Positions 8,817 to 20,266 are shown, counted from the first letter of the stretch. The stretch is DNA of 64,000 nucleotides from Lumbricus rubellus (GCA_945859605.1 CAMAOG010000321.1:1-64000); one strand, 5' to 3'. The notes: generated by a model from the letters alone, not told the origin. Made by a program: numbers and translations.

Positions 8817-8913
8817 CTACAAAAGAAGCTTTGTGTCAGTGATAATATCGTTCGCGTACGGTACAATGGCGTTTGGCACACAGGCTCTACCCGTCGCACC
8901 CTAAGCAGACGAG

Positions 8914-8963
8914 ACACACACACACACACACGTGTTCGCCCGCGCACATGTGTGTGTGTGTGT
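8914..8963. repeat. AC/TG microsatellite inverted pair
   Basis: (AC)9 at 8914-8931 and (TG)7 at 8949-8962 flank GTGTTCGCCCGCGCACA. The arms can form a hairpin of roughly 18 pairs with one mismatch and a GC-rich loop of about 10 bases. Confidence 0.85.
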
Positions 8964-8967
8964 TGGT

Positions 8968-9100
8968 CGTATAAAATTAGCGCCTTAATTTTCTCGGTTT
9001 CGGCGTATAAAATTAGCGCCCTCAATTTCTCTGTTTCGGCGTATAAAATTAGCGCCTTTATTTTCTCGGATTCTGCGTGTAAAACTTGCTCTTGCTCACC
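8968..9100. repeat. 36-bp tandem repeat, four copies (second set)
   Basis: CGT anchors at 8968, 9004, 9040 and 9076. The first three keep CGTATAAAATTAGCGCC; the fourth is degenerate and leads into TTGCTCTTGCTCACCGC. Confidence 0.9.
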
Positions 9101-9196
9101 GCATTCCTTTCATATAATTTTTCAATTTCCTTTTTTGATTATTTAAATTTTTGCCTTTTTACTTTTTACAATTTTACTTTTGTTTTAATTTTTAAC

Positions 9197-11817
9197 GTTG
9201 CTCTTGCTCCTCGCTCTTGCTCCTCCCCTCGGCGAGAGCGGGTGCAAGAGCAACTTGCTCTTGCTCCTCGCTCTTGCTCCTCCCCTCGGCGAGAGCGGGT
9301 GCAAGAGCAACTTGCTCTTGCTCCTCGCTCTTGCTCCTCCCCTCGGCGAGAGCGGGTGCAAGAGCAACTTGCTCTTGCTCCTCGCTCTTGCTCCTCCCCT
9401 CGGCGAGAGCGGGTGCAAGAGCAACTTGCTCTTGCTCCTCGCTCTTGCTCCTCCCCTCGGCGAGAGCGGGTGCAAGAGCAACTTGCTCTTGCTCCTCGCT
9501 CTTGCTCCTCCCCTCGGCGAGAGCGGGTGCAAGAGCAACTTGCTCTTGCTCCTCGCTCTTGCTCCTCCCCTCGGCGAGAGCGGGTGCAAGAGCAACTTGC
9601 TCTTGCTCCTCGCTCTTGCTCCTCCCCTCGGCGAGAGCGGGTGCAAGAGCAACTTGCTCTTGCTCCTCGCTCTTGCTCCTCCCCTCGGCGAGAGCGGGTG
9701 CAAGAGCAACTTGCTCTTGCTCCTCGCTCTTGCTCCTCCCCTCGGCGAGAGCGGGTGCAAGAGCAACTTGCTCTTGCTCCTCGCTCTTGCTCCTCCCCTC
9801 GGCGAGAGCGGGTGCAAGAGCAACTTGCTCTTGCTCCTCGCTCTTGCTCCTCCCCTCGGCGAGAGCGGGTGCAAGAGCAACTTGCTCTTGCTCCTCGCTC
9901 TTGCTCCTCCCCTCGGCGAGAGCGGGTGCAAGAGCAACTTGCTCTTGCTCCTCGCTCTTGCTCCTCCCCTCGGCGAGAGCGGGTGCAAGAGCAACTTGCT
10001 CTTGCTCCTCGCTCTTGCTCCTCCCCTCGGCGAGAGCGGGTGCAAGAGCAACTTGCTCTTGCTCCTCGCTCTTCCCCTCGGCGAGAGCGGGTGCAAGAGC
10101 AACTTGCTCTTGCTCCTCGCTCTTGCTCCTCCCCTCGGCGAGAGCGGGTGCAAGAGCAACTTGCTCTTGCTCCTCGCTCTTGCTCCTCCCCTCGGCGAGA
10201 GCGGGTGCAAGAGCAACTTGCTCTTGCTCCTCGCTCTTGCTCCTCCCCTCGGCGAGAGCGGGTGCAAGAGCAACTTGCTCTTGCTCCTCGCTCTTGCTCC
10301 TCCCCTCGGCGAGAGCGGGTGCAAGAGCAACTTGCTCTTGCTCCTCGCTCTTGCTCCTCCCCTCGGCGAGAGCGGGTGCAAGAGCAACTTGCTCTTGCTC
10401 CTCGCTCTTGCTCCTCCCCTCGGCGAGAGCGGGTGCAAGAGCAACTTGCTCTTGCTCCTCGCTCTTGCTCCTCCCCTCGGCGAGAGCGGGTGCAAGAGCA
10501 ACTTGCTCTTGCTCCTCGCTCTTGCTCCTCCCCTCGGCGAGAGCGGGTGCAAGAGCAACTTGCTCTTGCTCCTCGCTCTTGCTCCTCCCCTCGGCGAGAG
10601 CGGGTGCAAGAGCAACTTGCTCTTCAAGAGCAACTTGCTCTTGCTCCTCGCTCTTGCTCCTCCCCTCGGCGAGAGCGGGTGCAAGAGCAACTTGCTCTTG
10701 CTCCTCGCTCTTGCTCCTCCCCTCGGCGAGAGCGGGTGCAAGAGCAACTTGCTCTTGCTCCTCGCTCTTGCTCCTCCCCTCGGCGAGAGCGGGTGCAAGA
10801 GCAACTTGCTCTTGCTCCTCGCTCTTGCTCCTCCCCTCGGCGAGAGCGGGTGCAAGAGCAACTTGCTCTTGCTCCTCGCTCTTGCTCCTCCCCTCGGCGA
10901 GAGCGGGTGCAAGAGCAACTTGCTCTTGCTCCTCGCTCTTGCTCCTCCCCTCGGCGAGAGCGGGTGCAAGAGCAACTTGCTCTTGCTCCTCGCTCTTGCT
11001 CCTCCCCTCGGCGAGAGCGGGTGCAAGAGCAACTTGCTCTTGCTCCTCGCTCTTGCTCCTCCCCTCGGCGAGAGCGGGTGCAAGAGCAACTTGCTCTTGC
11101 TCCTCGCTCTTGCTCCTCCCCTCGGCGAGAGCGGGTGCAAGAGCAACTTGCTCTTGCTCCTCGCTCTTGCTCCTCCCCTCGGCGAGAGCGGGTGCAAGAG
11201 CAACTTGCTCTTGCTCCTCGCTCTTGCTCCTCCCCTCGGCGAGAGCGGGTGCAAGAGCAACTTGCTCTTGCTCCTCGCTCTTGCTCCTCCCCTCGGCGAG
11301 AGCGGGTGCAAGAGCAACTTGCTCTTGCTCCTCGCTCTTGCTCCTCCCCTCGGCGAGAGCGGGTGCAAGAGCAACTTGCTCTTGCTCCTCGCTCTTGCTC
11401 CTCCCCTCGGCGAGAGCGGGTGCAAGAGCAACTTGCTCTTGCTCCTCGCTCTTGCTCCTCCCCTCGGCGAGAGCGGGTGCAAGAGCAACTTGCTCTTGCT
11501 CCTCGCTCTTGCTCCTCCCCTCGGCGAGAGCGGGTGCAAGAGCAACTTGCTCTTGCTCCTCGCTCTTGCTCCTCCCCTCGGCGAGAGCGGGTGCAAGAGC
11601 AACTTGCTCTTGCTCCTCGCTCTTGCTCCTCCCCTCGGCGAGAGCGGGTGCAAGAGCAACTTGCTCTTGCTCCTCGCTCTTGCTCCTCCCCTCGGCGAGA
11701 GCGGGTGCAAGAGCAACTTGCTCTTGCTCCTCGCTCTTGCTCCTCCCCTCGGCGAGAGCGGGTGCAAGAGCAACTTGCTCTTGCTCCTCGCTCTTGCTCC
11801 TCCCCTCGGCGAGAGCG
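9197..11817. repeat. 57-bp minisatellite array, 45 units + 44-bp partial, two irregular units
   Basis: First unit starts GTTG instead of CTTG. One unit near 10074 lacks 6 bp (GCTCTTCCCCTCGG). An 18-bp mini-unit lies near 10616-10633, joining CTTGCTCTT to CAAGAGCAA and so deleting the unit's centre exactly between its inverted arms. The array ends after GAGAGCG. Confidence 0.97.
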
Positions 11818-12507
11818 CCTTGTCCTTGTCCTTGTCCTTGTCCTTGTCCTTGTCCTTGTCCTTGTCCTTGTCCTTGTCCTTGTCCTTGTCCTTGTCCTTG
11901 TCCTTGTCCTTGTCCTTGTCCTTGTCCTTGTCCTTGTCCTTGTCCTTGTCCTTGTCCTTGTCCTTGTCCTTGTCCTTGTCCTTGTCCTTGTCCTTGTCCT
12001 TGTCCTTGTCCTTGTCCTTGTCCTTGTCCTTGTCCTTGTCCTTGTCCTTGTCCTTGTCCTTGTCCTTGTCCTTGTCCTTGTCCTTGTCCTTGTCCTTGTC
12101 CTTGTCCTTGTCCTTGTCCTTGTCCTTGTCCTTGTCCTTGTCCTTGTCCTTGTCCTTGTCCTTGTCCTTGTCCTTGTCCTTGTCCTTGTCCTTGTCCTTG
12201 TCCTTGTCCTTGTCCTTGTCCTTGTCCTTGTCCTTGTCCTTGTCCTTGTCCTTGTCCTTGTCCTTGTCCTTGTCCTTGTCCTTGTCCTTGTCCTTGTCCT
12301 TGTCCTTGTCCTTGTCCTTGTCCTTGTCCTTGTCCTTGTCCTTGTCCTTGTCCTTGTCCTTGTCCTTGTCCTTGTCCTTGTCCTTGTCCTTGTCCTTGTC
12401 CTTGTCCTTGTCCTTGTCCTTGTCCTTGTCCTTGTCCTTGTCCTTGTCCTTGTCCTTGTCCTTGTCCTTGTCCTTGTCCTTGTCCTTGTCCTTGTCCTTG
12501 TCCTTGT
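11818..12507. repeat. Hexamer TTGTCC array, 115 copies
   Basis: 690 bp, no interruption seen. Joined to the 57-bp array by the GAGAGCG-CCTTGTCC junction. Confidence 0.98.
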
Positions 12508-12579
12508 ATTTTTATTCTTATTTTTTATTCTCTCTTTTTTTTAAATTTATTTTATTTTTATTTTTTTTTACTTTTACCT

Positions 12580-12633
12580 GGTTCGATCCTGGGTCCCCTT
12601 CGTCTGCGCGCCTGTGCATTATCCAATGTGCTA
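12580..12633 (-). mobile_element. tRNA-derived SINE-like head (A and B boxes)
   Basis: B-box-like 12580-12589 and A-box-like 12623-12633 on minus. Confidence 0.72.
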
Positions 12634-13146
12634 CCGTTGTTCTCCCGTTTTTGTGTCCTTAATGATAATATTTATTCGTTATGATCGACTAGTATGGTGA
12701 CGTGGCGCCGCCTAGCGACTACAAAAGAAGCTTTGTGTCAGTGATATTATCGTTCGCGTACGGTACATTGGCGTTTGGCACAGAGGCTCCACATGTAAGA
12801 TAGTAGTAATCGAATCGAGGCAAAGGAACCAGAGGAAAAACACAATAAGCATCTTGGTAACTATATATTTGAAAATTACTGAGCAGACCTATTACTAGCC
12901 GAAAAAAACCAGCATCGTTGAAGCTGCATTGATAAACAATAAATTTTAATTGAATAGAAGTTGTATTGATGAAAAATAATTGTTGCCAAAATAAAAGCAG
13001 GAATGATGACACGAACTTATTCCTGCCTAACTAGAAGTTGGATTGATGAAAAAAATACTGGAACGAGCGAATAATTTACGACGCTTAGAAGATTGTTGTT
13101 GTTGCTGTTGTTGCTGTTGCTGTTGTTGTTGTTTCCTCAGTTTAAT

Positions 13147-13326
13147 CGTATAAAATTAGCGCCTTCATTTTCTCGGTTTCGGCGTATAAAATTAGCGCCC
13201 CCAAATTCTCTGTTTCGGCGTGAAAAATTAGCGCCCTTAAAATCTCTGTTTCGGCGTGAAAAATTAGCGCCCTCATTTTCTAGGATTCTGCGTGTAAAAA
13301 TTGCTCTTGCTCCTCGCTTAATTTCA
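13147..13326. repeat. 36-bp tandem repeat, five copies
   Basis: Same as at 3223-3402. Confidence 0.9.
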
Positions 13327-13357
13327 TTCACCGCCTTCCTTTCATATAATCTTTCAA

Positions 13358-13456
13358 CTTGCTCTTGCTCCTCGCTCTTGCTCCTCCCCTCGGCGAGAGC
13401 GGGTGCAAGAGCAACTTGCTCTTGCTCCTCGCTCTTGCTCTTCCCCTCGGCGAGAG
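13358..13456. repeat. 57-bp minisatellite, 1 full + 42-bp partial
   Basis: Same as 8618-8716, including the GCTCTTCCCC substitution. Confidence 0.95.
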
Positions 13457-13461
13457 AGGAG

Positions 13462-13497
<36 letters not shown>

Positions 13498-13499
13498 GC

Positions 13500-13556
13500 G
13501 ATTCGAACCTGGGTCCCTTGCGTCTCCGCCCCTCGTGATGCGGCGCCGCCTAGCGA
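13500..13556 (-). mobile_element. Second tRNA-like SINE segment with (AAC)n tail
   Basis: B box 13500-13509 and A-box-like 13546-13556 on minus, then (AAC)12. Confidence 0.72.
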
Positions 13557-13653
13557 CTACAAAAGAAGCTTTGTGTCAGTGATAATATCGTTCGCGTACG
13601 GTACAATGGCGTTTGGCACACAGGCTCTACCCGTCGCACCCTAAGCAGACGAG

Positions 13654-13703
13654 ACACACACACACACACACGTGTTCGCCCGCGCACATGTGTGTGTGTG
13701 TGT
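13654..13703. repeat. AC/TG microsatellite inverted pair
   Basis: Same lengths as at 8914-8963. For dinucleotide repeats, unchanged length across units points to recent unit duplication. Confidence 0.85.
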
Positions 13704-13936
13704 TGGTCGTATAAAATTAGCGCCTTAATTTTCTCGGTTTCGGCGTATAAAATTAGCGCCCTCAATTTCTCTGTTTCGGCGTATAAAATTAGCGCCTTTA
13801 TTTTCTCGGATTCTGCGTGTAAAACTTGCTCTTGCTCACCGCATTCCTTTCATATAATTTTTCAATTTCCTTTTTTGATTATTTAAATTTTTGCCTTTTT
13901 ACTTTTTACAATTTTACTTTTGTTTTAATTTTTAAC

Positions 13937-15975
13937 GTTGCTCTTGCTCCTCGCTCTTGCTCCTCCCCTCGGCGAGAGCGGGTGCAAGAGCAACTTGCTC
14001 TTGCTCCTCGCTCTTGCTCCTCCCCTCGGCGAGAGCGGGTGCAAGAGCAACTTGCTCTTGCTCCTCGCTCTTGCTCCTCCCCTCGGCGAGAGCGGGTGCA
14101 AGAGCAACTTGCTCTTGCTCCTCGCTCTTGCTCCTCCCCTCGGCGAGAGCGGGTGCAAGAGCAACTTGCTCTTGCTCCTCGCTCTTGCTCCTCCCCTCGG
14201 CGAGAGCGGGTGCAAGAGCAACTTGCTCTTGCTCCTCGCTCTTGCTCCTCCCCTCGGCGAGAGCGGGTGCAAGAGCAACTTGCTCTTGCTCCTCGCTCTT
14301 GCTCCTCCCCTCGGCGAGAGCGGGTGCAAGAGCAACTTGCTCTTGCTCCTCGCTCTTGCTCCTCCCCTCGGCGAGAGCGGGTGCAAGAGCAACTTGCTCT
14401 TGCTCCTCGCTCTTGCTCCTCCCCTCGGCGAGAGCGGGTGCAAGAGCAACTTGCTCTTGCTCCTCGCTCTTGCTCCTCCCCTCGGCGAGAGCGGGTGCAA
14501 GAGCAACTTGCTCTTGCTCCTCGCTCTTGCTCCTCCCCTCGGCGAGAGCGGGTGCAAGAGCAACTTGCTCTTGCTCCTCGCTCTTGCTCCTCCCCTCGGC
14601 GAGAGCGGGTGCAAGAGCAACTTGCTCTTGCTCCTCGCTCTTGCTCCTCCCCTCGGCGAGAGCGGGTGCAAGAGCAACTTGCTCTTGCTCCTCGCTCTTG
14701 CTCCTCCCCTCGGCGAGAGCGGGTGCAAGAGCAACTTGCTCTTGCTCCTCGCTCTTGCTCCTCCCCTCGGCGAGAGCGGGTGCAAGAGCAACTTGCTCTT
14801 GCTCCTCGCTCTTGCTCCTCCCCTCGGCGAGAGCGGGTGCAAGAGCAACTTGCTCTTGCTCCTCGCTCTTGCTCCTCCCCTCGGCGAGAGCGGGTGCAAG
14901 AGCAACTTGCTCTTGCTCCTCGCTCTTGCTCCTCCCCTCGGCGAGAGCGGGTGCAAGAGCAACTTGCTCTTGCTCCTCGCTCTTGCTCCTCCCCTCGGCG
15001 AGAGCGGGTGCAAGAGCAACTTGCTCTTGCTCCTCGCTCTTGCTCCTCCCCTCGGCGAGAGCGGGTGCAAGAGCAACTTGCTCTTGCTCCTCGCTCTTGC
15101 TCCTCCCCTCGGCGAGAGCGGGTGCAAGAGCAACTTGCTCTTGCTCCTCGCTCTTGCTCCTCCCCTCGGCGAGAGCGGGTGCAAGAGCAACTTGCTCTTG
15201 CTCCTCGCTCTTGCTCCTCCCCTCGGCGAGAGCGGGTGCAAGAGCAACTTGCTCTTGCTCCTCGCTCTTGCTCCTCCCCTCGGCGAGAGCGGGTGCAAGA
15301 GCAACTTGCTCTTGCTCCTCGCTCTTGCTCCTCCCCTCGGCGAGAGCGGGTGCAAGAGCAACTTGCTCTTGCTCCTCGCTCTTGCTCCTCCCCTCGGCGA
15401 GAGCGGGTGCAAGAGCAACTTGCTCTTGCTCCTCGCTCTTGCTCCTCCCCTCGGCGAGAGCGGGTGCAAGAGCAACTTGCTCTTGCTCCTCGCTCTTGCT
15501 CCTCCCCTCGGCGAGAGCGGGTGCAAGAGCAACTTGCTCTTGCTCCTCGCTCTTGCTCCTCCCCTCGGCGAGAGCGGGTGCAAGAGCAACTTGCTCTTGC
15601 TCCTCGCTCTTGCTCCTCCCCTCGGCGAGAGCGGGTGCAAGAGCAACTTGCTCTTGCTCCTCGCTCTTGCTCCTCCCCTCGGCGAGAGCGGGTGCAAGAG
15701 CAACTTGCTCTTGCTCCTCGCTCTTGCTCCTCCCCTCGGCGAGAGCGGGTGCAAGAGCAACTTGCTCTTGCTCCTCGCTCTTGCTCCTCCCCTCGGCGAG
15801 AGCGGGTGCAAGAGCAACTTGCTCTTGCTCCTCGCTCTTGCTCCTCCCCTCGGCGAGAGCGGGTGCAAGAGCAACTTGCTCTTGCTCCTCGCTCTTGCTC
15901 CTCCCCTCGGCGAGAGCGGGTGCAAGAGCAACTTGCTCTTGCTCCTCGCTCTTGCTCCTCCCCTCGGCGAGAGCG
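13937..15975. repeat. 57-bp minisatellite array, 35 full + 44-bp partial
   Basis: Length 2039 fits 35 x 57 + 44. No irregular units. Ends GAGAGCG. Confidence 0.97.
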
Positions 15976-17085
15976 CCTTGTCCTTGTCCTTGTCCTTGTC
16001 CTTGTCCTTGTCCTTGTCCTTGTCCTTGTCCTTGTCCTTGTCCTTGTCCTTGTCCTTGTCCTTGTCCTTGTCCTTGTCCTTGTCCTTGTCCTTGTCCTTG
16101 TCCTTGTCCTTGTCCTTGTCCTTGTCCTTGTCCTTGTCCTTGTCCTTGTCCTTGTCCTTGTCCTTGTCCTTGTCCTTGTCCTTGTCCTTGTCCTTGTCCT
16201 TGTCCTTGTCCTTGTCCTTGTCCTTGTCCTTGTCCTTGTCCTTGTCCTTGTCCTTGTCCTTGTCCTTGTCCTTGTCCTTGTCCTTGTCCTTGTCCTTGTC
16301 CTTGTCCTTGTCCTTGTCCTTGTCCTTGTCCTTGTCCTTGTCCTTGTCCTTGTCGTTGTCCTTGTCCTTGTCCTTGTCCTTGTCCTTGTCCTTGTCCTTG
16401 TCCTTGTCCTTGTCCTTGTCCTTGTCCTTGTCCTTGTCCTTGTCCTTGTCCTTGTCCTTGTCCTTGTCCTTGTCCTTGTCCTTGTCCTTGTCCTTGTCCT
16501 TGTCCTTGTCCTTGTCCTTGTCCTTGTCCTTGTCCTTGTCCTTGTCCTTGTCCTTGTCCTTGTCCTTGTCCTTGTCCTTGTCCTTGTCCTTGTCCTTGTC
16601 CTTGTCCTTGTCCTTGTCCTTGTCCTTGTCCTTGTCCATGTCCTTGTCCTTGTCCTTGTCCTTGTCCTTGTCCTTGTCCTTGTCCTTGTCCTTGTCCTTG
16701 TCCTTGTCCTTGTCCTTGTCCTTGTCCTTGTCCTTGTCCTTGTCCTTGTCCTTGTCCTTGTCCTTGTCCTTGTCCTTGTCCTTGTCCTTGTCCTTGTCCT
16801 TGTCCTTGTCCTTGTCCTTGTCCTTGTCCTTGTCCTTGTCCTTGTCCTTGTCCTTGTCCTTGTCCTTGTCCTTGTCCTTGTCCTTGTCCTTGTCCTTGTC
16901 CTTGTCCTTGTCCTTGTCCTTGTCCTTGTCCTTGTCCTTGTCCTTGTCCTTGTCCTTGTCCTTGTCCTTGTCCTTGTCCTTGTCCTTGTCCTTGTCCTTG
17001 TCCTTGTCCTTGTCCTTGTCCTTGTCCTTGTCCTTGTCCTTGTCCTTGTCCTTGTCCTTGTCCTTGTCCTTGTCCTTGTCCTTGT
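15976..17085. repeat. Hexamer TTGTCC array, 185 copies, two substitutions
   Basis: C to G at 16355 (TTGTCG) and T to A at 16638 (CATGTCC). The second creates an ATG and, on minus, CAT. Confidence 0.97.
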
Positions 17086-17157
17086 ATTTTTATTCTTATT
17101 TTTTATTCTCTCTTTTTTTTAAATTTATTTTATTTTTATTTTTTTTTACTTTTACCT

Positions 17158-17211
17158 GGTTCGATCCTGGGTCCCCTTCGTCTGCGCGCCTGTGCATTAT
17201 CCAATGTGCTA
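17158..17211 (-). mobile_element. tRNA-derived SINE-like head (A and B boxes)
   Basis: B-box-like 17158-17167 and A-box-like 17201-17211 on minus. Confidence 0.72.
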
Positions 17212-17724
17212 CCGTTGTTCTCCCGTTTTTGTGTCCTTAATGATAATATTTATTCGTTATGATCGACTAGTATGGTGACGTGGCGCCGCCTAGCGACTAC
17301 AAAAGAAGCTTTGTGTCAGTGATATTATCGTTCGCGTACGGTACATTGGCGTTTGGCACAGAGGCTCCACATGTAAGATAGTAGTAATCGAATCGAGGCA
17401 AAGGAACCAGAGGAAAAACACAATAAGCATCTTGGTAACTATATATTTGAAAATTACTGAGCAGACCTATTACTAGCCGAAAAAAACCAGCATCGTTGAA
17501 GCTGCATTGATAAACAATAAATTTTAATTGAATAGAAGTTGTATTGATGAAAAATAATTGTTGCCAAAATAAAAGCAGGAATGATGACACGAACTTATTC
17601 CTGCCTAACTAGAAGTTGGATTGATGAAAAAAATACTGGAACGAGCGAATAATTTACGACGCTTAGAAGATTGTTGTTGTTGCTGTTGTTGCTGTTGCTG
17701 TTGTTGTTGTTTCCTCAGTTTAAT

Positions 17725-17904
17725 CGTATAAAATTAGCGCCTTCATTTTCTCGGTTTCGGCGTATAAAATTAGCGCCCCCAAATTCTCTGTTTCGGCGTG
17801 AAAAATTAGCGCCCTTAAAATCTCTGTTTCGGCGTGAAAAATTAGCGCCCTCATTTTCTAGGATTCTGCGTGTAAAAATTGCTCTTGCTCCTCGCTTAAT
17901 TTCA
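17725..17904. repeat. 36-bp tandem repeat, five copies
   Basis: Same as at 3223-3402. Confidence 0.9.
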
Positions 17905-17935
17905 TTCACCGCCTTCCTTTCATATAATCTTTCAA

Positions 17936-18034
17936 CTTGCTCTTGCTCCTCGCTCTTGCTCCTCCCCTCGGCGAGAGCGGGTGCAAGAGCAACTTGCTCT
18001 TGCTCCTCGCTCTTGCTCTTCCCCTCGGCGAGAG
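17936..18034. repeat. 57-bp minisatellite, 1 full + 42-bp partial
   Basis: Same as 8618-8716. Confidence 0.95.
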
Positions 18035-18039
18035 AGGAG

Positions 18040-18075
<36 letters not shown>

Positions 18076-18077
18076 GC

Positions 18078-18134
18078 GATTCGAACCTGGGTCCCTTGCG
18101 TCTCCGCCCCTCGTGATGCGGCGCCGCCTAGCGA
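18078..18134 (-). mobile_element. Second tRNA-like SINE segment with (AAC)n tail
   Basis: B box 18078-18087 and A-box-like 18124-18134 on minus. Confidence 0.72.
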
Positions 18135-18231
18135 CTACAAAAGAAGCTTTGTGTCAGTGATAATATCGTTCGCGTACGGTACAATGGCGTTTGGCACACA
18201 GGCTCTACCCGTCGCACCCTAAGCAGACGAG

Positions 18232-18281
18232 ACACACACACACACACACGTGTTCGCCCGCGCACATGTGTGTGTGTGTGT
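18232..18281. repeat. AC/TG microsatellite inverted pair
   Basis: Same as 8914-8963. Confidence 0.85.
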
Positions 18282-18514
18282 TGGTCGTATAAAATTAGCG
18301 CCTTAATTTTCTCGGTTTCGGCGTATAAAATTAGCGCCCTCAATTTCTCTGTTTCGGCGTATAAAATTAGCGCCTTTATTTTCTCGGATTCTGCGTGTAA
18401 AACTTGCTCTTGCTCACCGCATTCCTTTCATATAATTTTTCAATTTCCTTTTTTGATTATTTAAATTTTTGCCTTTTTACTTTTTACAATTTTACTTTTG
18501 TTTTAATTTTTAAC

Positions 18515-20266
18515 GTTGCTCTTGCTCCTCGCTCTTGCTCCTCCCCTCGGCGAGAGCGGGTGCAAGAGCAACTTGCTCTTGCTCCTCGCTCTTGCTCCTC
18601 CCCTCGGCGAGAGCGGGTGCAAGAGCAACTTGCTCTTGCTCCTCGCTCTTGCTCCTCCCCTCGGCGAGAGCGGGTGCAAGAGCAACTTGCTCTTGCTCCT
18701 CGCTCTTGCTCCTCCCCTCGGCGAGAGCGGGTGCAAGAGCAACTTGCTCTTGCTCCTCGCTCTTGCTCCTCCCCTCGGCGAGAGCGGGTGCAAGAGCAAC
18801 TTGCTCTTGCTCCTCGCTCTTGCTCCTCCCCTCGGCGAGAGCGGGTGCAAGAGCAACTTGCTCTTGCTCCTCGCTCTTGCTCCTCCCCTCGGCGAGAGCG
18901 GGTGCAAGAGCAACTTGCTCTTGCTCCTCGCTCTTGCTCCTCCCCTCGGCGAGAGCGGGTGCAAGAGCAACTTGCTCTTGCTCCTCGCTCTTGCTCCTCC
19001 CCTCGGCGAGAGCGGGTGCAAGAGCAACTTGCTCTTGCTCCTCGCTCTTGCTCCTCCCCTCGGCGAGAGCGGGTGCAAGAGCAACTTGCTCTTGCTCCTC
19101 GCTCTTGCTCCTCCCCTCGGCGAGAGCGGGTGCAAGAGCAACTTGCTCTTGCTCCTCGCTCTTGCTCCTCCCCTCGGCGAGAGCGGGTGCAAGAGCAACT
19201 TGCTCTTGCTCCTCGCTCTTGCTCCTCCCCTCGGCGAGAGCGGGTGCAAGAGCAACTTGCTCTTGCTCCTCGCTCTTGCTCCTCCCCTCGGCGAGAGCGG
19301 GTGCAAGAGCAACTTGCTCTTGCTCCTCGCTCTTGCTCCTCCCCTCGGCGAGAGCGGGTGCAAGAGCAACTTGCTCTTGCTCCTCGCTCTTGCTCCTCCC
19401 CTCGGCGAGAGCGGGTGCAAGAGCAACTTGCTCTTGCTCCTCGCTCTTGCTCCTCCCCTCGGCGAGAGCGGGTGCAAGAGCAACTTGCTCTTGCTCCTCG
19501 CTCTTGCTCCTCCCCTCGGCGAGAGCGGGTGCAAGAGCAACTTGCTCTTGCTCCTCGCTCTTGCTCCTCCCCTCGGCGAGAGCGGGTGCAAGAGCAACTT
19601 GCTCTTGCTCCTCGCTCTTGCTCCTCCCCTCGGCGAGAGCGGGTGCAAGAGCAACTTGCTCTTGCTCCTCGCTCTTGCTCCTCCCCTCGGCGAGAGCGGG
19701 TGCAAGAGCAACTTGCTCTTGCTCCTCGCTCTTGCTCCTCCCCTCGGCGAGAGCGGGTGCAAGAGCAACTTGCTCTTGCTCCTCGCTCTTGCTCCTCCCC
19801 TCGGCGAGAGCGGGTGCAAGAGCAACTTGCTCTTGCTCCTCGCTCTTGCTCCTCCCCTCGGCGAGAGCGGGTGCAAGAGCAACTTGCTCTTGCTCCTCGC
19901 TCTTGCTCCTCCCCTCGGCGAGAGCGGGTGCAAGAGCAACTTGCTCTTGCTCCTCGCTCTTGCTCCTCCCCTCGGCGAGAGCGGGTGCAAGAGCAACTTG
20001 CTCTTGCTCCTCGCTCTTGCTCCTCCCCTCGGCGAGAGCGGGTGCAAGAGCAACTTGCTCTTGCTCCTCGCTCTTGCTCCTCCCCTCGGCGAGAGCGGGT
20101 GCAAGAGCAACTTGCTCTTGCTCCTCGCTCTTGCTCCTCCCCTCGGCGAGAGCGGGTGCAAGAGCAACTTGCTCTTGCTCCTCGCTCTTGCTCCTCCCCT
20201 CGGCGAGAGCGGGTGCAAGAGCAACTTGCTCTTGCTCCTCGCTCTTGCTCCTCCCCTCGGCGAGAG
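18515..20266. repeat. 57-bp minisatellite array, 30 full + 42-bp partial
   Basis: Length 1752 fits 30 x 57 + 42. It ends GAGAG and joins GTCC, the only array in the window with this junction. The stop point within the unit is the same as that of the two-copy remnants (for example 8716). Confidence 0.97.

Larger units (their letters stand above)
8717..9196. repeat. Long-unit insert (480 bp)
   Basis: Order: (TTG)12 at 8723-8758; second tRNA-like segment on minus (8760-8816); a second copy of the GCGACTACAAAAGAAGCTTT and GATAATATCGTTCGCG blocks also found near 7968; AC/TG hairpin (8914-8963); four 36-bp repeats (8968-9100); AT-rich stretch ending TTTTTAAC. It separates a two-copy 57-bp remnant from the main array. 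No gene is supported. Confidence 0.88.
12508..13357. repeat. A-class spacer (850 bp)
   Basis: Same content as 2584-3433. Inverted repeat 12997-13026. Confidence 0.9.
13457..13936. repeat. Long-unit insert (480 bp)
   Basis: Same as 8717-9196: (TTG)12 13463-13498, AC/TG hairpin 13654-13703, four 36-bp repeats 13708-13840, AT-rich end. Confidence 0.88.
17086..17935. repeat. A-class spacer (850 bp)
   Basis: Same content as 2584-3433. Inverted repeat 17575-17604. Confidence 0.9.
18035..18514. repeat. Long-unit insert (480 bp)
   Basis: Same as 8717-9196: (TTG)12 18041-18076, AC/TG hairpin 18232-18281, 36-bp repeats 18286-18418, AT-rich end. Confidence 0.88.

Noticed and set aside
9197..11817. 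CRISPR-like array
   Set aside because: The units are contiguous with no unique spacers between repeats, and the context is eukaryotic satellite.
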